Positions 1-8,485 of a DNA stretch of 54,250 nt are shown one piece after another. The stretch covers positions 1 through 54,250 of the forward strand of contig JAEUHW010000391.1 in assembly GCA_016793245.1 (NCBI GenBank), in the 5' to 3' direction. Below the pieces are notes generated by a model, which saw only the letters and a program-made list of their open reading frames with translations, was not told the DNA's origin and searched no databases. A program made the position numbers and the translations under genes. The first letter of the stretch is position 1, and each line of letters opens with the position of its first letter. This DNA is from Planctomycetota bacterium. Lineage in GTDB: Bacteria; Planctomycetota; UBA1135; JADKAF01.

Positions 1-4
1 CCCC

Positions 5-922
5 GTGGCAGGTGGTGGCAGTCGCTCGGCCGTGCTCGCGGCCATGGCCGCGAACGGCGGCATCAGCGTGATGAAGTTCGTGGGCTGGTTCTTCACCGGC
101 TCGGCTTCGATGCTGGCCGAAGCCGTGCACTCCGTCGCCGACACGGGGAACCAGGCGCTGCTGCTCTGGGGCGGCAGCCGCGCGCAGCGCAAGGACTCGG
201 AGGAGCATCCCTTCGGCTACGGCCGCGAGCGCTACTTCTGGGCCTTCGTCGTCGCGATCGTGCTCTTCGCCCTCGGCGGGCTCTTCGCGCTCTACGAAGG
301 GATCGAGAAGCTCGCCCACCCGCATCCCCTGGAGTCGCCGGGCTGGGCGATCGGGATCCTCGGCGTGGCGATCGTCCTCGAGTTCCTCTCCTTCCGAACG
401 GCGCTCGTCATTGCCGAGCCGATGCGGAAGGGCCGCACGTGGACGCAATTCGTGCGCACCTCGAAGGACCCCGACATCGCCGTGGTGCTGCTCGAGGACC
501 TGGGTGCCATGCTCGGTCTCGTGATCGCGCTGGTCGGCGTGCTGCTCGCCCTCTGGGTCGATCCGCTCTTCGACGGCATCGGTACGCTCGCGATCGGAGT
601 GCTGCTCTTCGCCATCGCCGTGGTGTTGATGATGGAGATGAAGAGTCTGCTCATCGGCGAAGCCGCGGACCCCTTGGATCGCCGGGCGATCGAGGAAGCC
701 CTCGTCGGCACGGACGGCATCCGCCGCGTCATCCACTTCCGCACGATGCACCTCGGTCCCGAGGAGATCCTGCTCGCCGCGAAGGTCGAGTTGGAGCATG
801 CGCTCACGCTCGCCGAGATCGCCGCGGCGATCGACGTGGCCGAAGCGAAGGTGCGTGCCGCGGTGCCGTCGGTGGCGCGCATCTATCTCGAGCCGGATCT
901 CTATCGCGAGCGAGCCACGTAG
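5..922 (+). CDS. Cation diffusion facilitator (ZnT9/SLC30A9-like) metal transporter
   Basis: This is an inner-membrane carrier expected to export divalent metal ions (Zn, Mn or similar) in exchange for protons. The protein has about 305 residues, with six likely membrane helices in roughly residues 10-210 and a cytoplasmic dimerisation domain after that. TM2 carries the metal-site motif HSVAD (H42, D46) followed by TGNQ. TM5 carries LLEDLGAMLG around residues 162-171. The LED form in TM5 and the HSVADTGNQ context resemble the SLC30A9-like branch rather than the ZitB/FieF type. The GTG at position 5 is the first possible start and TM1 looks complete, but the true start could lie outside the window. 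The gene stands alone on this strand, with 215 bp before the next gene. The family call is firm; the metal is not known. Confidence 0.88.
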   Translation: MAGGGSRSAVLAAMAANGGISVMKFVGWFFTGSASMLAEAVHSVADTGNQALLLWGGSRAQRKDSEEHPFGYGRERYFWAFVVAIVLFALGGLFALYEGIEKLAHPHPLESPGWAIGILGVAIVLEFLSFRTALVIAEPMRKGRTWTQFVRTSKDPDIAVVLLEDLGAMLGLVIALVGVLLALWVDPLFDGIGTLAIGVLLFAIAVVLMMEMKSLLIGEAADPLDRRAIEEALVGTDGIRRVIHFRTMHLGPEEILLAAKVELEHALTLAEIAAAIDVAEAKVRAAVPSVARIYLEPDLYRERAT

Positions 923-949
923 CGAAGCTCTCGCGCTGAAAACGGGGTC

Positions 950-960
950 AGTTCCGACTT
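950..960. repeat. Short dispersed repeat, AGTTCCGACTT core (copy 1)
   Basis: The 11-mer AGTTCCGACTT, preceded by CGGGGTC, lies 28 bp after the CDF stop codon and occurs again at 12061-12071, also between genes. The surrounding string resembles short motifs I associate with mobile REP-like elements in related genomes, but that link is from memory and no second arm is visible here. Confidence 0.3.
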
Positions 961-1137
961 GGGCTCCCGAATTGCCTCGTGGCCTCCTGCACGCCGATCC
1001 GGCGGGCCGCGCCTGCATCCGCAGCGCGCGAAGTGTCACGAAGCAGCGCAGCGGCGTTCCCCCGGGGTAGCACCCGACTCGTCCCTGCACCCGCGAATCG
1101 GGTGACTCCCCGCGCTGCTTCCTTCGGGAGCAGACTC

Positions 1138-3141
1138 ATGTTCCGATCCTCGCTCGTGCTGGGCGCGACGCTGCTGGGTGCGGCGCTCGTCCTCGGTCCT
1201 TCTCCTCTCCTCGCTCACGGCGGCCAGTATCGCGGTCCGCGCGACATCGTTCCGCCCGGCGGCGGTGGCAACCCGCCCGGAACGCCCGGCGTTCCGACGC
1301 CTCCCGGCGGCCCGAGCGGCCCGAACGTCCCCGGCGCGCCGACCACGGGTGTTCCTCCAGGCGGAGGAGTCACTCCCGGAGTCTCGACTCCCGGCACCGG
1401 CCCCAGCAGCGGTGGCATGGACATCACCGAGTCCTACAACGATTGGTCGTTCTGGTGGGGCTTCAACAAGGACCGCTTCCTCGACCTGAAGGGCAAGCTC
1501 GCGTCGATCGGGGTGACGACGAACTCCGACGATTTCGAGCTCGGCCTGCTCGGCAACAAGGCGAGCGACAAGATCGGCATCGATCGCGGAACGGTGCAGC
1601 GCGTGGTGTTCCCCTTGCTCCGCGCGGTGCTAGAGGACGAGAAGCGCACCGCGGACGAGCTGAGCTCGGCGCTCGTCGCGCTGGCGAAGCTCGGCGTGGA
1701 GGAAGAGCAGAGCGTCGAGCTCATCTCGAAGCACCTCGCGGCGAAGAACCAAGAGGTCTCCGAGACGGCGGCCGTTTCCCTCGGGATCTTGGCGCGCGCC
1801 GAAGCGCTGCCGGTGCTCACGGCGCTGCTCCGCGACGAACCCGCCGCGCGCCGGCGCGTCGGGCGCCACGAAGTGCCGCTGCGGACGCGCGCATTCGCCG
1901 CGTACGGCCTCGGCCTGATCGGCTACGCCGCGCCGGGCGAGGGCAGCCAAGCCCTGCTCGCGCGCATCGAAGAGGAGCTGCTCACGGCGTTCCGCCGCGA
2001 AGGCGAAGCGTCCGACGATCTGCGCGTCGCGGCGCTGAGCGGGCTCAGCCTGCTGCCGCTCCCCGCCGATCGCGTACCGGCGCTCATCGCCAGCGCTCTG
2101 CTGCCGATGCTCCAGGACGAGCGTACGAACGGCCTCGACGTGGTGCGCGCCCACACGGCCACGACGCTCGCGCGTTGGACGCGCCGCCTCGGCGCCGAGC
2201 ACTCCTCTACGCGCGCGGCGGCCGCCTCCTGCATCGCGTTGCTCCAGCAGAAGAAGCAGAAGGCGCTCCTCGCGCAGTCGCTGGCCCTTGCACTCGGAGT
2301 GATCGAGGCGAACCGCGGCGACCACGCCGAAGCCGCGGTGAAGGCGCTGGTGGCGTACGGCGAGGACGGCCGCGACCAGCAGGCGCGTTACTTCAGCGCG
2401 ATCGCGCTCGGCCAGATCGGTGGCAACGCCGCGCTGCAGCACCTGCGCAAGACTCTCGCGAAGGGCAAGAACCACGAGCGCTCCTGGGCGGCGCTCTCGC
2501 TCGGGGTGCGCGCGTTCGAAGACCGCGCGAGCGAGATCGGCAGCTCGGACGGCAGCGCAGCCGCCGAGGTGCTCGCGGCGCTCCGCAAGGACCGCGACCC
2601 GAGCCTGCGCGGCGCCTACGCGATCAGCTTGGGCCTCATGCGCTACGAGCCCGCGCGCGAGGCGCTCGAGAAGGATCTGCTCGAAGCGAACGTCGACTCG
2701 CAGAAGGGCAATGCCGGCATCGGCCTCGGGCTGATGGGTGCACAAACCTCGCGCGGGCTGATCCAGCAGGAGCTCGGCAAGTCGAAGCGCCGGCCGGAGC
2801 AGCTCCAGTCGCTCGCGATCTCGCTCGGCCTGCTCGGCGATCAGTCCGTGGTCGATCTGCTCATCGCGACCATGAAGGAAGCGCGCACGACCTCGGTGCA
2901 CGCGGCCCTGGCGCAGGCCCTGGGCTTCATCGGCGATCAGCGCTCGCTCGCGCCGCTCGCCGAGATGGTGACCGCGGACGAGCTCACGGCCGAGGCGCGC
3001 GCCTTCGCGCTAGTCGCGCTGGGCATCGCCTGCGACAAGGAGCGCCTGCCGTGGAACGCGAAGATCGCCGAGAACGCGAACTATCGCGCGACGGTCTCCA
3101 CGCTGACCGGCAGCGCGCTGGGTGTGCTCGACATCCTCTGA
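1138..3141 (+). CDS. Secreted HEAT-repeat protein
   Basis: The protein has 667 residues. An N-terminal signal peptide (MFRSSLVLGATLLGAAL...) is followed by a low-complexity Gly/Pro linker from about residue 35 to 90. From about residue 140 to the end it consists of HEAT-like alpha-helical repeats, with recurring 'ALGLIG', 'ISLGL', 'AQALGFIGD' helix patterns. Such solenoids bind other proteins; no catalytic motif is seen. I chose the ATG at 1138 because GGGAG lies 7 bases upstream (1126-1130) and because it opens directly into the signal peptide, although the frame is open further upstream. The long Pro/Gly linker would project the solenoid away from the envelope. A strong hairpin terminator follows the gene. 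The partner is unknown. Confidence 0.85.
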   Translation: MFRSSLVLGATLLGAALVLGPSPLLAHGGQYRGPRDIVPPGGGGNPPGTPGVPTPPGGPSGPNVPGAPTTGVPPGGGVTPGVSTPGTGPSSGGMDITESYNDWSFWWGFNKDRFLDLKGKLASIGVTTNSDDFELGLLGNKASDKIGIDRGTVQRVVFPLLRAVLEDEKRTADELSSALVALAKLGVEEEQSVELISKHLAAKNQEVSETAAVSLGILARAEALPVLTALLRDEPAARRRVGRHEVPLRTRAFAAYGLGLIGYAAPGEGSQALLARIEEELLTAFRREGEASDDLRVAALSGLSLLPLPADRVPALIASALLPMLQDERTNGLDVVRAHTATTLARWTRRLGAEHSSTRAAAASCIALLQQKKQKALLAQSLALALGVIEANRGDHAEAAVKALVAYGEDGRDQQARYFSAIALGQIGGNAALQHLRKTLAKGKNHERSWAALSLGVRAFEDRASEIGSSDGSAAAEVLAALRKDRDPSLRGAYAISLGLMRYEPAREALEKDLLEANVDSQKGNAGIGLGLMGAQTSRGLIQQELGKSKRRPEQLQSLAISLGLLGDQSVVDLLIATMKEARTTSVHAALAQALGFIGDQRSLAPLAEMVTADELTAEARAFALVALGIACDKERLPWNAKIAENANYRATVSTLTGSALGVLDIL

Positions 3142-3160
3142 GCGCGATCGCTACTCTGAG

Positions 3161-3212
3161 AGCCCGCGCTCGGCGTCGCAACGCGACGACGAGCGCGGGC
3201 TCCGTCGTTTTT
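3161..3212 (+). terminator. Intrinsic terminator after the HEAT-repeat gene
   Basis: A perfect 12-bp stem has arms 3161-3172 (AGCCCGCGCTCG) and 3190-3201. Part of the loop pairs further (GTCGC/GCGAC), and the hairpin is followed by CGTCG and five T residues at 3208-3212. It lies 20 bp after the stop codon. Confidence 0.85.
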
Positions 3213-3254
3213 AGCGGCGCTCCCAAAGCACCGCATCCCATCGCGGGTTCCTCG

Positions 3255-5840
3255 ATGCGCGTCCACCGCTGCGGGCTCTACTTCCTGACCCTGTCCCCGC
3301 TCGTCGGCTGCACGGTCGATCGCGGGCTGATCGGCCTGCCGCAGCGTCAATCGGAGGATGCGCTCCATCAGGCGGAGCTCCTCACCACGGACGTGCGCGC
3401 GATCGAGCGCGCGATCGAGCACGAGTTCGGGAGCCCCGCTCCGGGAGAAGCGCCGCGCGATCCGCTGCGCTATCACGCGTATCGCGCGGCGCTCGAAGCG
3501 CAGATCGTCCTCGCCGCGGAGCACTTCGACTATCTCGCCGAGAACCAGCGCTCGGAGCCCGGTCGCCCTCCGGCTCGGCTCTATCCGCGCTCGATCCTCC
3601 CCGCGATCCCGGAGCCCACGGCGATCCGCGACGAGAACGGGCGCGAGGAGATCCGCTGGTTCCTGCCCGTGGTCATCAACAAGGAGGCGCTCTACTGGAG
3701 CGATGCGTTCGAAGCTCGCTGGTTCGGCCTCGAGAGCGAGCGCGTCGCGTTCGATCGCCCCGAGGAGCACTTCGAGACCTTCCTCGTACCGCACGGGGAC
3801 GGACAGGAGCACACCGAGCGCCTCTATCCGCTGCATGGCCAGCTCGTGCGTCTCGAGCCACGCGAGATCGCGCTCGCCGGCGGCGTGCGCGTCACTCTGC
3901 CGAACCTGATCGACGAGCACGCGGTCTTCGTGGCCGCCCCGCGTCTCCTCAGCGCGGAGCATCCCGACGGCATCGTGCCGGGCTTCTACGACTTGCGCTC
4001 GTTCCCCTCGCTCGACCTCGTCGGCCCGCGCGACGACTCGCGAGCGGAGATCTCCGCGGCACTCGGGCGCGCCGACTGGTTCGCGGCGACTCGCGCGATG
4101 CGCGCGCGCCGGATCGGCGATGCGCAGAGCGGCGCGGACCTCGACTCCTGGCGGCCGTGGCTCGAGAGCCTGATCCTCGCGATCGAGCGCTTCCCTCCGC
4201 GTTGGTTCGAGAACGAGCTCGATCACGTCGAGCAAGCGGCTCGCGCAGCGCTCGACGCCGAGCGCGCCGAGCTCTTAGAAGCGCTCGTGCGGCTCGAGCG
4301 CGCGATGCGCCGTGTGGCGATCACGAACGAGCATCCCGCGCCGGTCCTGCTCGAAGCGCCGAGCTCCCCCGCCGAGCCCTTCACCTTCGTCGTCGGCGCG
4401 GACCTCCAGTACACGAGCGATCTCACCTGGGTGCGGCAGTTCCTCGGCATGCTCGACGGGAGCTTTCTACCGCACAGCGGAGTAGAGCAAGCGCCGCACG
4501 CCATGGTGGCGCAGCCGGTGCTCGATCGCGTGCGCCAGGCGAAGTTCGTGGTCGTCGTCGGCGATCTCTCGGACGGCGCGGCGCTGAGCTCGACGCCGGG
4601 CGCGGCGATCGGCAGCGCGCTCGGGCTGACCCCGCCGGGCAGCCCCTACGGCGACGACTTCGCCGACTTGCAGCGGGAGTTCGCGCGCTTCCGCTTGCCC
4701 GTGTTCGCCGTGCCGGGGAATCACGATGGCTTCGCGAGCTACGGCGGCGTCTTCAACGACGTGTGCGCCACGGTCGGCGACCTGCTCGACTGGGAAGGCG
4801 TGCCCTTCCCGCTCCACTTCGTCACGCATCCGCTGGGGCGAGGCCTGCACGAGCTCGGCGGCGCTCTGCCGACGGTGGTGAAGCTCGGGCGCCTCGCGAA
4901 CAAGCCCTACTTCGACGGCCTCGTCGAGTGGCGCTATCGCTTGGGCCCCGTGCACTTCGCGTTCCGCTATCGCGGGCACTCGTTCGTCGGGCTGAACAGC
5001 TACAACTTGGACGTCATGTACCGCGACCAGATCGGACCGCTCGCGAACAACTGGGGCGGCGGCGTCGATCGCCAGGACGCGGTCTGGTTCGATCTCATGC
5101 TGCGCTGGATGCGCGAGCGGAACGCCGAGGGAGCGACGGGGCCGGACGAGCTCGGGCACCAGTTCGCGTTCCTGCACCACGACCCGCGCGCGGGTCGGCC
5201 GTATCTGCGCACCTACCAGGAAGCGGACTTCGGCGGCTACGACGCCGCGGACGCGCCGATCAACGCCGCGACCTTCGGCTATCTCGGCCTCGGCTGGTCC
5301 GCACACAATCCGCTCTGGCTGCCGATCATCACGCCGATCATGACCTCGCTGCCGCGCCAGATCGCGTACGGCGACTCCAAGTTCAATCAGGAGTGGATGC
5401 TGAAGGACAGCGTCTTCGACGGCGACCACTACGGCGCGCGCCAGCTCGTGGAGGCGATCACCTGGAACCTCGACGGTCCCTCGCGCACGGGCGGGCTCTC
5501 GCATCTCTTCTTCGGTCACGACGACGTTCCGGCGCGCTCGAAGTGGATCCACGACGAGCAGGCCGGGCGCGTCTTTCCCTCGCCGCAAGGCGAAGAGTGG
5601 CCCGCCGGCAAGTGGAGCTTCCTCGGCGGCTTGACCACGCCCTTCCTCCGCCAGCGCACCGTGGCGCCCGCACCCTGGGGCCGCGAGCTGCGCCGCGAGG
5701 ATGGGCACAACGCGGTGGTGATGCGCTGCGACGACGTCGGCCAGCGCGGCAGCATGCACGGCTTCTATCTCGTCACCGTCGATCCGCGGAAGCCGCGCGC
5801 GGAGCAGGTCGCGGTGGAGTGGATCCAGATCCCGGGCTGA
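3255..5840 (+). CDS. Lipoprotein metallophosphoesterase (calcineurin-like)
   Basis: The protein has 861 residues. The N-terminus ends in a classical lipobox LVGC (C19), so it should be lipid-anchored. The N-terminal ~370 residues have no family I recognise. The calcineurin-like phosphoesterase core begins near residue 378. Metal-binding motifs visible are GADLQ (D383, Q385), GDLSD (D437), GNHDG (N489, H490, D491), a later LHHDPR and FGHDD. The first motif is D-x-Q instead of the usual D-x-H; this variant is known in some branches such as the CSTP1/CPPED1-like group. The predicted reaction is hydrolysis of a phosphoester outside the cytoplasm, with an unknown substrate. The ATG at 3255 was chosen because it opens the lipoprotein signal. 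The gene ends 10 bp from the convergent beta-helix gene. Confidence 0.82.
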   Translation: MRVHRCGLYFLTLSPLVGCTVDRGLIGLPQRQSEDALHQAELLTTDVRAIERAIEHEFGSPAPGEAPRDPLRYHAYRAALEAQIVLAAEHFDYLAENQRSEPGRPPARLYPRSILPAIPEPTAIRDENGREEIRWFLPVVINKEALYWSDAFEARWFGLESERVAFDRPEEHFETFLVPHGDGQEHTERLYPLHGQLVRLEPREIALAGGVRVTLPNLIDEHAVFVAAPRLLSAEHPDGIVPGFYDLRSFPSLDLVGPRDDSRAEISAALGRADWFAATRAMRARRIGDAQSGADLDSWRPWLESLILAIERFPPRWFENELDHVEQAARAALDAERAELLEALVRLERAMRRVAITNEHPAPVLLEAPSSPAEPFTFVVGADLQYTSDLTWVRQFLGMLDGSFLPHSGVEQAPHAMVAQPVLDRVRQAKFVVVVGDLSDGAALSSTPGAAIGSALGLTPPGSPYGDDFADLQREFARFRLPVFAVPGNHDGFASYGGVFNDVCATVGDLLDWEGVPFPLHFVTHPLGRGLHELGGALPTVVKLGRLANKPYFDGLVEWRYRLGPVHFAFRYRGHSFVGLNSYNLDVMYRDQIGPLANNWGGGVDRQDAVWFDLMLRWMRERNAEGATGPDELGHQFAFLHHDPRAGRPYLRTYQEADFGGYDAADAPINAATFGYLGLGWSAHNPLWLPIITPIMTSLPRQIAYGDSKFNQEWMLKDSVFDGDHYGARQLVEAITWNLDGPSRTGGLSHLFFGHDDVPARSKWIHDEQAGRVFPSPQGEEWPAGKWSFLGGLTTPFLRQRTVAPAPWGRELRREDGHNAVVMRCDDVGQRGSMHGFYLVTVDPRKPRAEQVAVEWIQIPG

Positions 5841-5850
5841 GCCGGCGGAC

Positions 5851-7494
5851 TCAGAGGCGCTCCCAGCAACCCGCGTCCGGCGCCGCGGGCCGCGCTTGCC
5901 CGAGCAGATCGAACGGCAGGCGGAACGGCGCCGCGCCGCGATCGAGCAGCGCGCTCCCGCCGCTCGGCCGCGCGTCGATCGAGGAGGCGGTCCAGCTCAG
6001 ACCTTGGAAGTCGGCGAGAGAGCTGCCCGGCGTGAAGCCTCCGGGCGCGCCGAGGAGATTGCCCAAGTGCACGTTGCCCGCGCACTGCACGCCGAGGGAG
6101 CCCGACGCGAACTCGACCGCCAAGGTATCGCGGCTGTACACCGCGTTGTTGGCGAACACCATGCCCGGCTTCGAGCCCCAATTCCGCAGATAGGCGCCGG
6201 GACCGCGATTCACGATCGTGTTGTGCACGACCTCGAGCTGGCTCACGACGCCTTGATGATCGCGCGAGAGGAAGCCGTAGGTGCCGTCGATGAGGAGATT
6301 GTTCCGCACATACGCCTCGCCCTGGACCTGCATCACGACGTCGAGCGAGCCGATGCACACGTTGCCCTCGATGCGATTGCGAGCGCGGCCGCCGGTGCCG
6401 TAGACGAGGATGCAGGGATAGCGCGTGTGGCGCACGAGGTTCTCGGCGATCAGGTTGCCGTAGCTCCCCTGCTTCAGCTCGATGCCGTCGCCTTGCGTCG
6501 TGCCGAGCTGCGTATCGTGCACGTAGTTCCGCGCGATCACGGAGTCGCGCATCGCGTAGAGGCCGCCGTTCGCGCCGAGGTAGAACCCCTCGCCGGAGCC
6601 GCCGGTGGAATGCACTTCGTTCCCGGTGAGGTAGACGCGCGCGGTATCGCCGCTGTTCGTCGTGATGCCGCTCTCGCCGAGGTCGTGTACGAGGCAGCCG
6701 TCGATCCAGAGATCCTCGGCCTCGTAGATGCGGAGCCCCGCGCTGCCGCCGGTGAGCTCGAAGCCGCGCAACACGAGGAAGCGCGCGCTCTGCCAGTCGC
6801 CCACGTTCACGAGGTTCTGCGAGGCATTGGAGCGCGTGAGCACCGGCCGCGCTCCCGGCGCGACGAGGATGCGGATCGGCGCACCGGCGCTCCCGCGCAG
6901 TCCGAGATCGACGCGCGCTTCGAGCGACCAGCGCCCGGCGCCGACGACCAGCGCATCGCCCGGCTGCAGCGCCTGCATCGCCGTGTGCAGGCGCGCGCCA
7001 TTCGCGGCGGCGCTCTGCGTGGCGTCGTGCACGAGCGCCACGACGCGCCGCGCCGGCGCGCTGCTCCACGCCGGAACGAACGCCGCGTTCACTGGCTCGA
7101 TCCGCGCATCGAGCCGCGGCGAGGTGCGCACGAGCCCGCTGCTGCTCGCGACTCCGAGCGCCTGGAGATGGCACGCAGCGCGATGCAGCGCGGGATCGCG
7201 CGGCACCGGCAGCACGAGGAACGCGACACCGCTCGCGTCGAAGCGCCCCGTCGCCAGCACCGCGAACGCGGGCGAGAGCGCGAGCTCGAGGCGCGCACCG
7301 CCCGGGAACACCGTGCTCCCCGCCAGCGCGTCGGCGCACAAGGCGAAGGGCTCACCGGTGCGTCCACCGCCGATCCGCACGACGAGCTCCGTGCCGCTGC
7401 GGAGCGGCGTGGCCGCGAGCTCGAGGGGTGTGCTCTGCGCGGAGAGCGCGCTCGCGAGGAGGAGGGCGGCGGGAAGCGCGCGGAGCTGGTTCAT
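5851..7494 (-). CDS. Secreted right-handed parallel beta-helix protein
   Basis: The protein has 547 residues. It starts with a signal peptide (MNQLRALPAALLLASALSAQ). Residues up to about 170 form a beta-rich N-terminal domain. The middle is a right-handed beta-helix of the NosD/pectate-lyase superfamily type, with repeated short turns such as 'LWIDGCLVHDLGESG' and 'NLIAENLVRH'. Proteins with this fold bind or cleave polysaccharides, but no catalytic residues can be assigned. The ATG at 7494 was preferred over the longer upstream open frame because it begins the signal peptide. The gene lies 43 bp downstream of the membrane ankyrin gene on the same strand and may be cotranscribed with it. It converges on the phosphoesterase gene with no visible terminator between. 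Confidence 0.82.
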   Translation of the reverse strand: MNQLRALPAALLLASALSAQSTPLELAATPLRSGTELVVRIGGGRTGEPFALCADALAGSTVFPGGARLELALSPAFAVLATGRFDASGVAFLVLPVPRDPALHRAACHLQALGVASSSGLVRTSPRLDARIEPVNAAFVPAWSSAPARRVVALVHDATQSAAANGARLHTAMQALQPGDALVVGAGRWSLEARVDLGLRGSAGAPIRILVAPGARPVLTRSNASQNLVNVGDWQSARFLVLRGFELTGGSAGLRIYEAEDLWIDGCLVHDLGESGITTNSGDTARVYLTGNEVHSTGGSGEGFYLGANGGLYAMRDSVIARNYVHDTQLGTTQGDGIELKQGSYGNLIAENLVRHTRYPCILVYGTGGRARNRIEGNVCIGSLDVVMQVQGEAYVRNNLLIDGTYGFLSRDHQGVVSQLEVVHNTIVNRGPGAYLRNWGSKPGMVFANNAVYSRDTLAVEFASGSLGVQCAGNVHLGNLLGAPGGFTPGSSLADFQGLSWTASSIDARPSGGSALLDRGAAPFRLPFDLLGQARPAAPDAGCWERL

Positions 7495-7537
7495 GCGCTG
7501 AGGATACGCGAGCGGAGGCGCGGCGCGGATCAGAAGC

Positions 7538-8371
7538 TCAGCTCCCCCCGAGCTTCTTCTGCACCGCCGCGAGCAGCTCTCGGGCCTCCGCGCTTCCGCT
7601 GCCGTGGCGCGCCTCGGCCTCGAGCGTCGCGATGAAGTCGAGCCCCATCGGCGAGATCCCGCCCAGCGTGGCGCCGCGCTCGACCAGCAGCAGGGCGACG
7701 CGGTAGTTCCTCGTGTTCCAAGCGCCCCAAACGGCGCCGCACTGGCCGTTCTCCGTCGCCTGCAGATCAGCACCTCGCTCGATCAAGAGCGTCATCACCG
7801 CCGGATCGACGGTGGCCCCCGTCGCCGCGAACCACGCCGGGCGGCCGAATTGGTCCTTCCGATTGGGATCGGCGCCGGCATCGAGCAGGAGGCGCAGCGG
7901 CTCGTCGCCCACGCGTCCCGCCAGGTAGATCGCCTGCGCCAGCGGCAGCATCTCGAATTCCTCGTTGGGATCGGCGCCTTCGCGCAGCAGCGCGCGCACG
8001 GTCTCGATCCGCTGCGGATCGCTCTCGAGCTCGCGCAGCGCGCGCGCGAGCTTCGTCTCGCCGTACATCCCCCCGGGATTCCGGAGCAGCCAGAGGCCGT
8101 TCGTGAGCGACGAGCTCACCAGCGCGAGCCACGGCGCGCTGACGACGAGCAAGGCGACCACGCGCAGCCATTCCGCGGGCGCGCGCAGCCAGAGCATCAC
8201 GGCTCCCGCCAACACGGCTCCCGGCACGACGAACAAGAGCAGCAGCACGCTGAGCGGGCTGGTCTTCGAGGGCCCGGCGGCCGCGAGCCCGAGCACGAAC
8301 CAGAGACCGATGGCACCCGCGTCGAGCGCCACGAGCAACCAGAAGAGCGCCTTCAGCACCTGCGACTCCAT
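7538..8371 (-). CDS. Membrane protein with three TM segments and ankyrin repeats
   Basis: The protein has 277 residues. Three hydrophobic helices span about residues 6-30, 38-61 and 67-90. A cytoplasmic (or periplasmic) C-terminal part follows from about residue 115 to 260, with ankyrin-type repeats showing 'LLREGADPNEE', 'LLLDAGADPNRKDQFGRP' and 'LLIERGADLQATENGQ'. Ankyrin repeats mediate protein-protein contacts. The start at 8371 (MESQ) was chosen over the upstream ATG because it leads directly into the first TM helix. The gene is followed by the beta-helix gene and preceded, 114 bp away, by the transmembrane sigma factor gene, all on the minus strand. Function is unknown beyond a scaffold or binding role. 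Confidence 0.78.
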   Translation of the reverse strand: MESQVLKALFWLLVALDAGAIGLWFVLGLAAAGPSKTSPLSVLLLLFVVPGAVLAGAVMLWLRAPAEWLRVVALLVVSAPWLALVSSSLTNGLWLLRNPGGMYGETKLARALRELESDPQRIETVRALLREGADPNEEFEMLPLAQAIYLAGRVGDEPLRLLLDAGADPNRKDQFGRPAWFAATGATVDPAVMTLLIERGADLQATENGQCGAVWGAWNTRNYRVALLLVERGATLGGISPMGLDFIATLEAEARHGSGSAEARELLAAVQKKLGGS

Positions 8372-8485
8372 CGCGCGAATGCCTCTCGTCGCGCCGAGGG
8401 GTCGGGCGAGCCCACCACCGGATCCGCGACGCAAGGAGCGCGGATTGTTCGGCAGCTGCGAGCGCGAAGCAAGCGCTGCGGAGGC

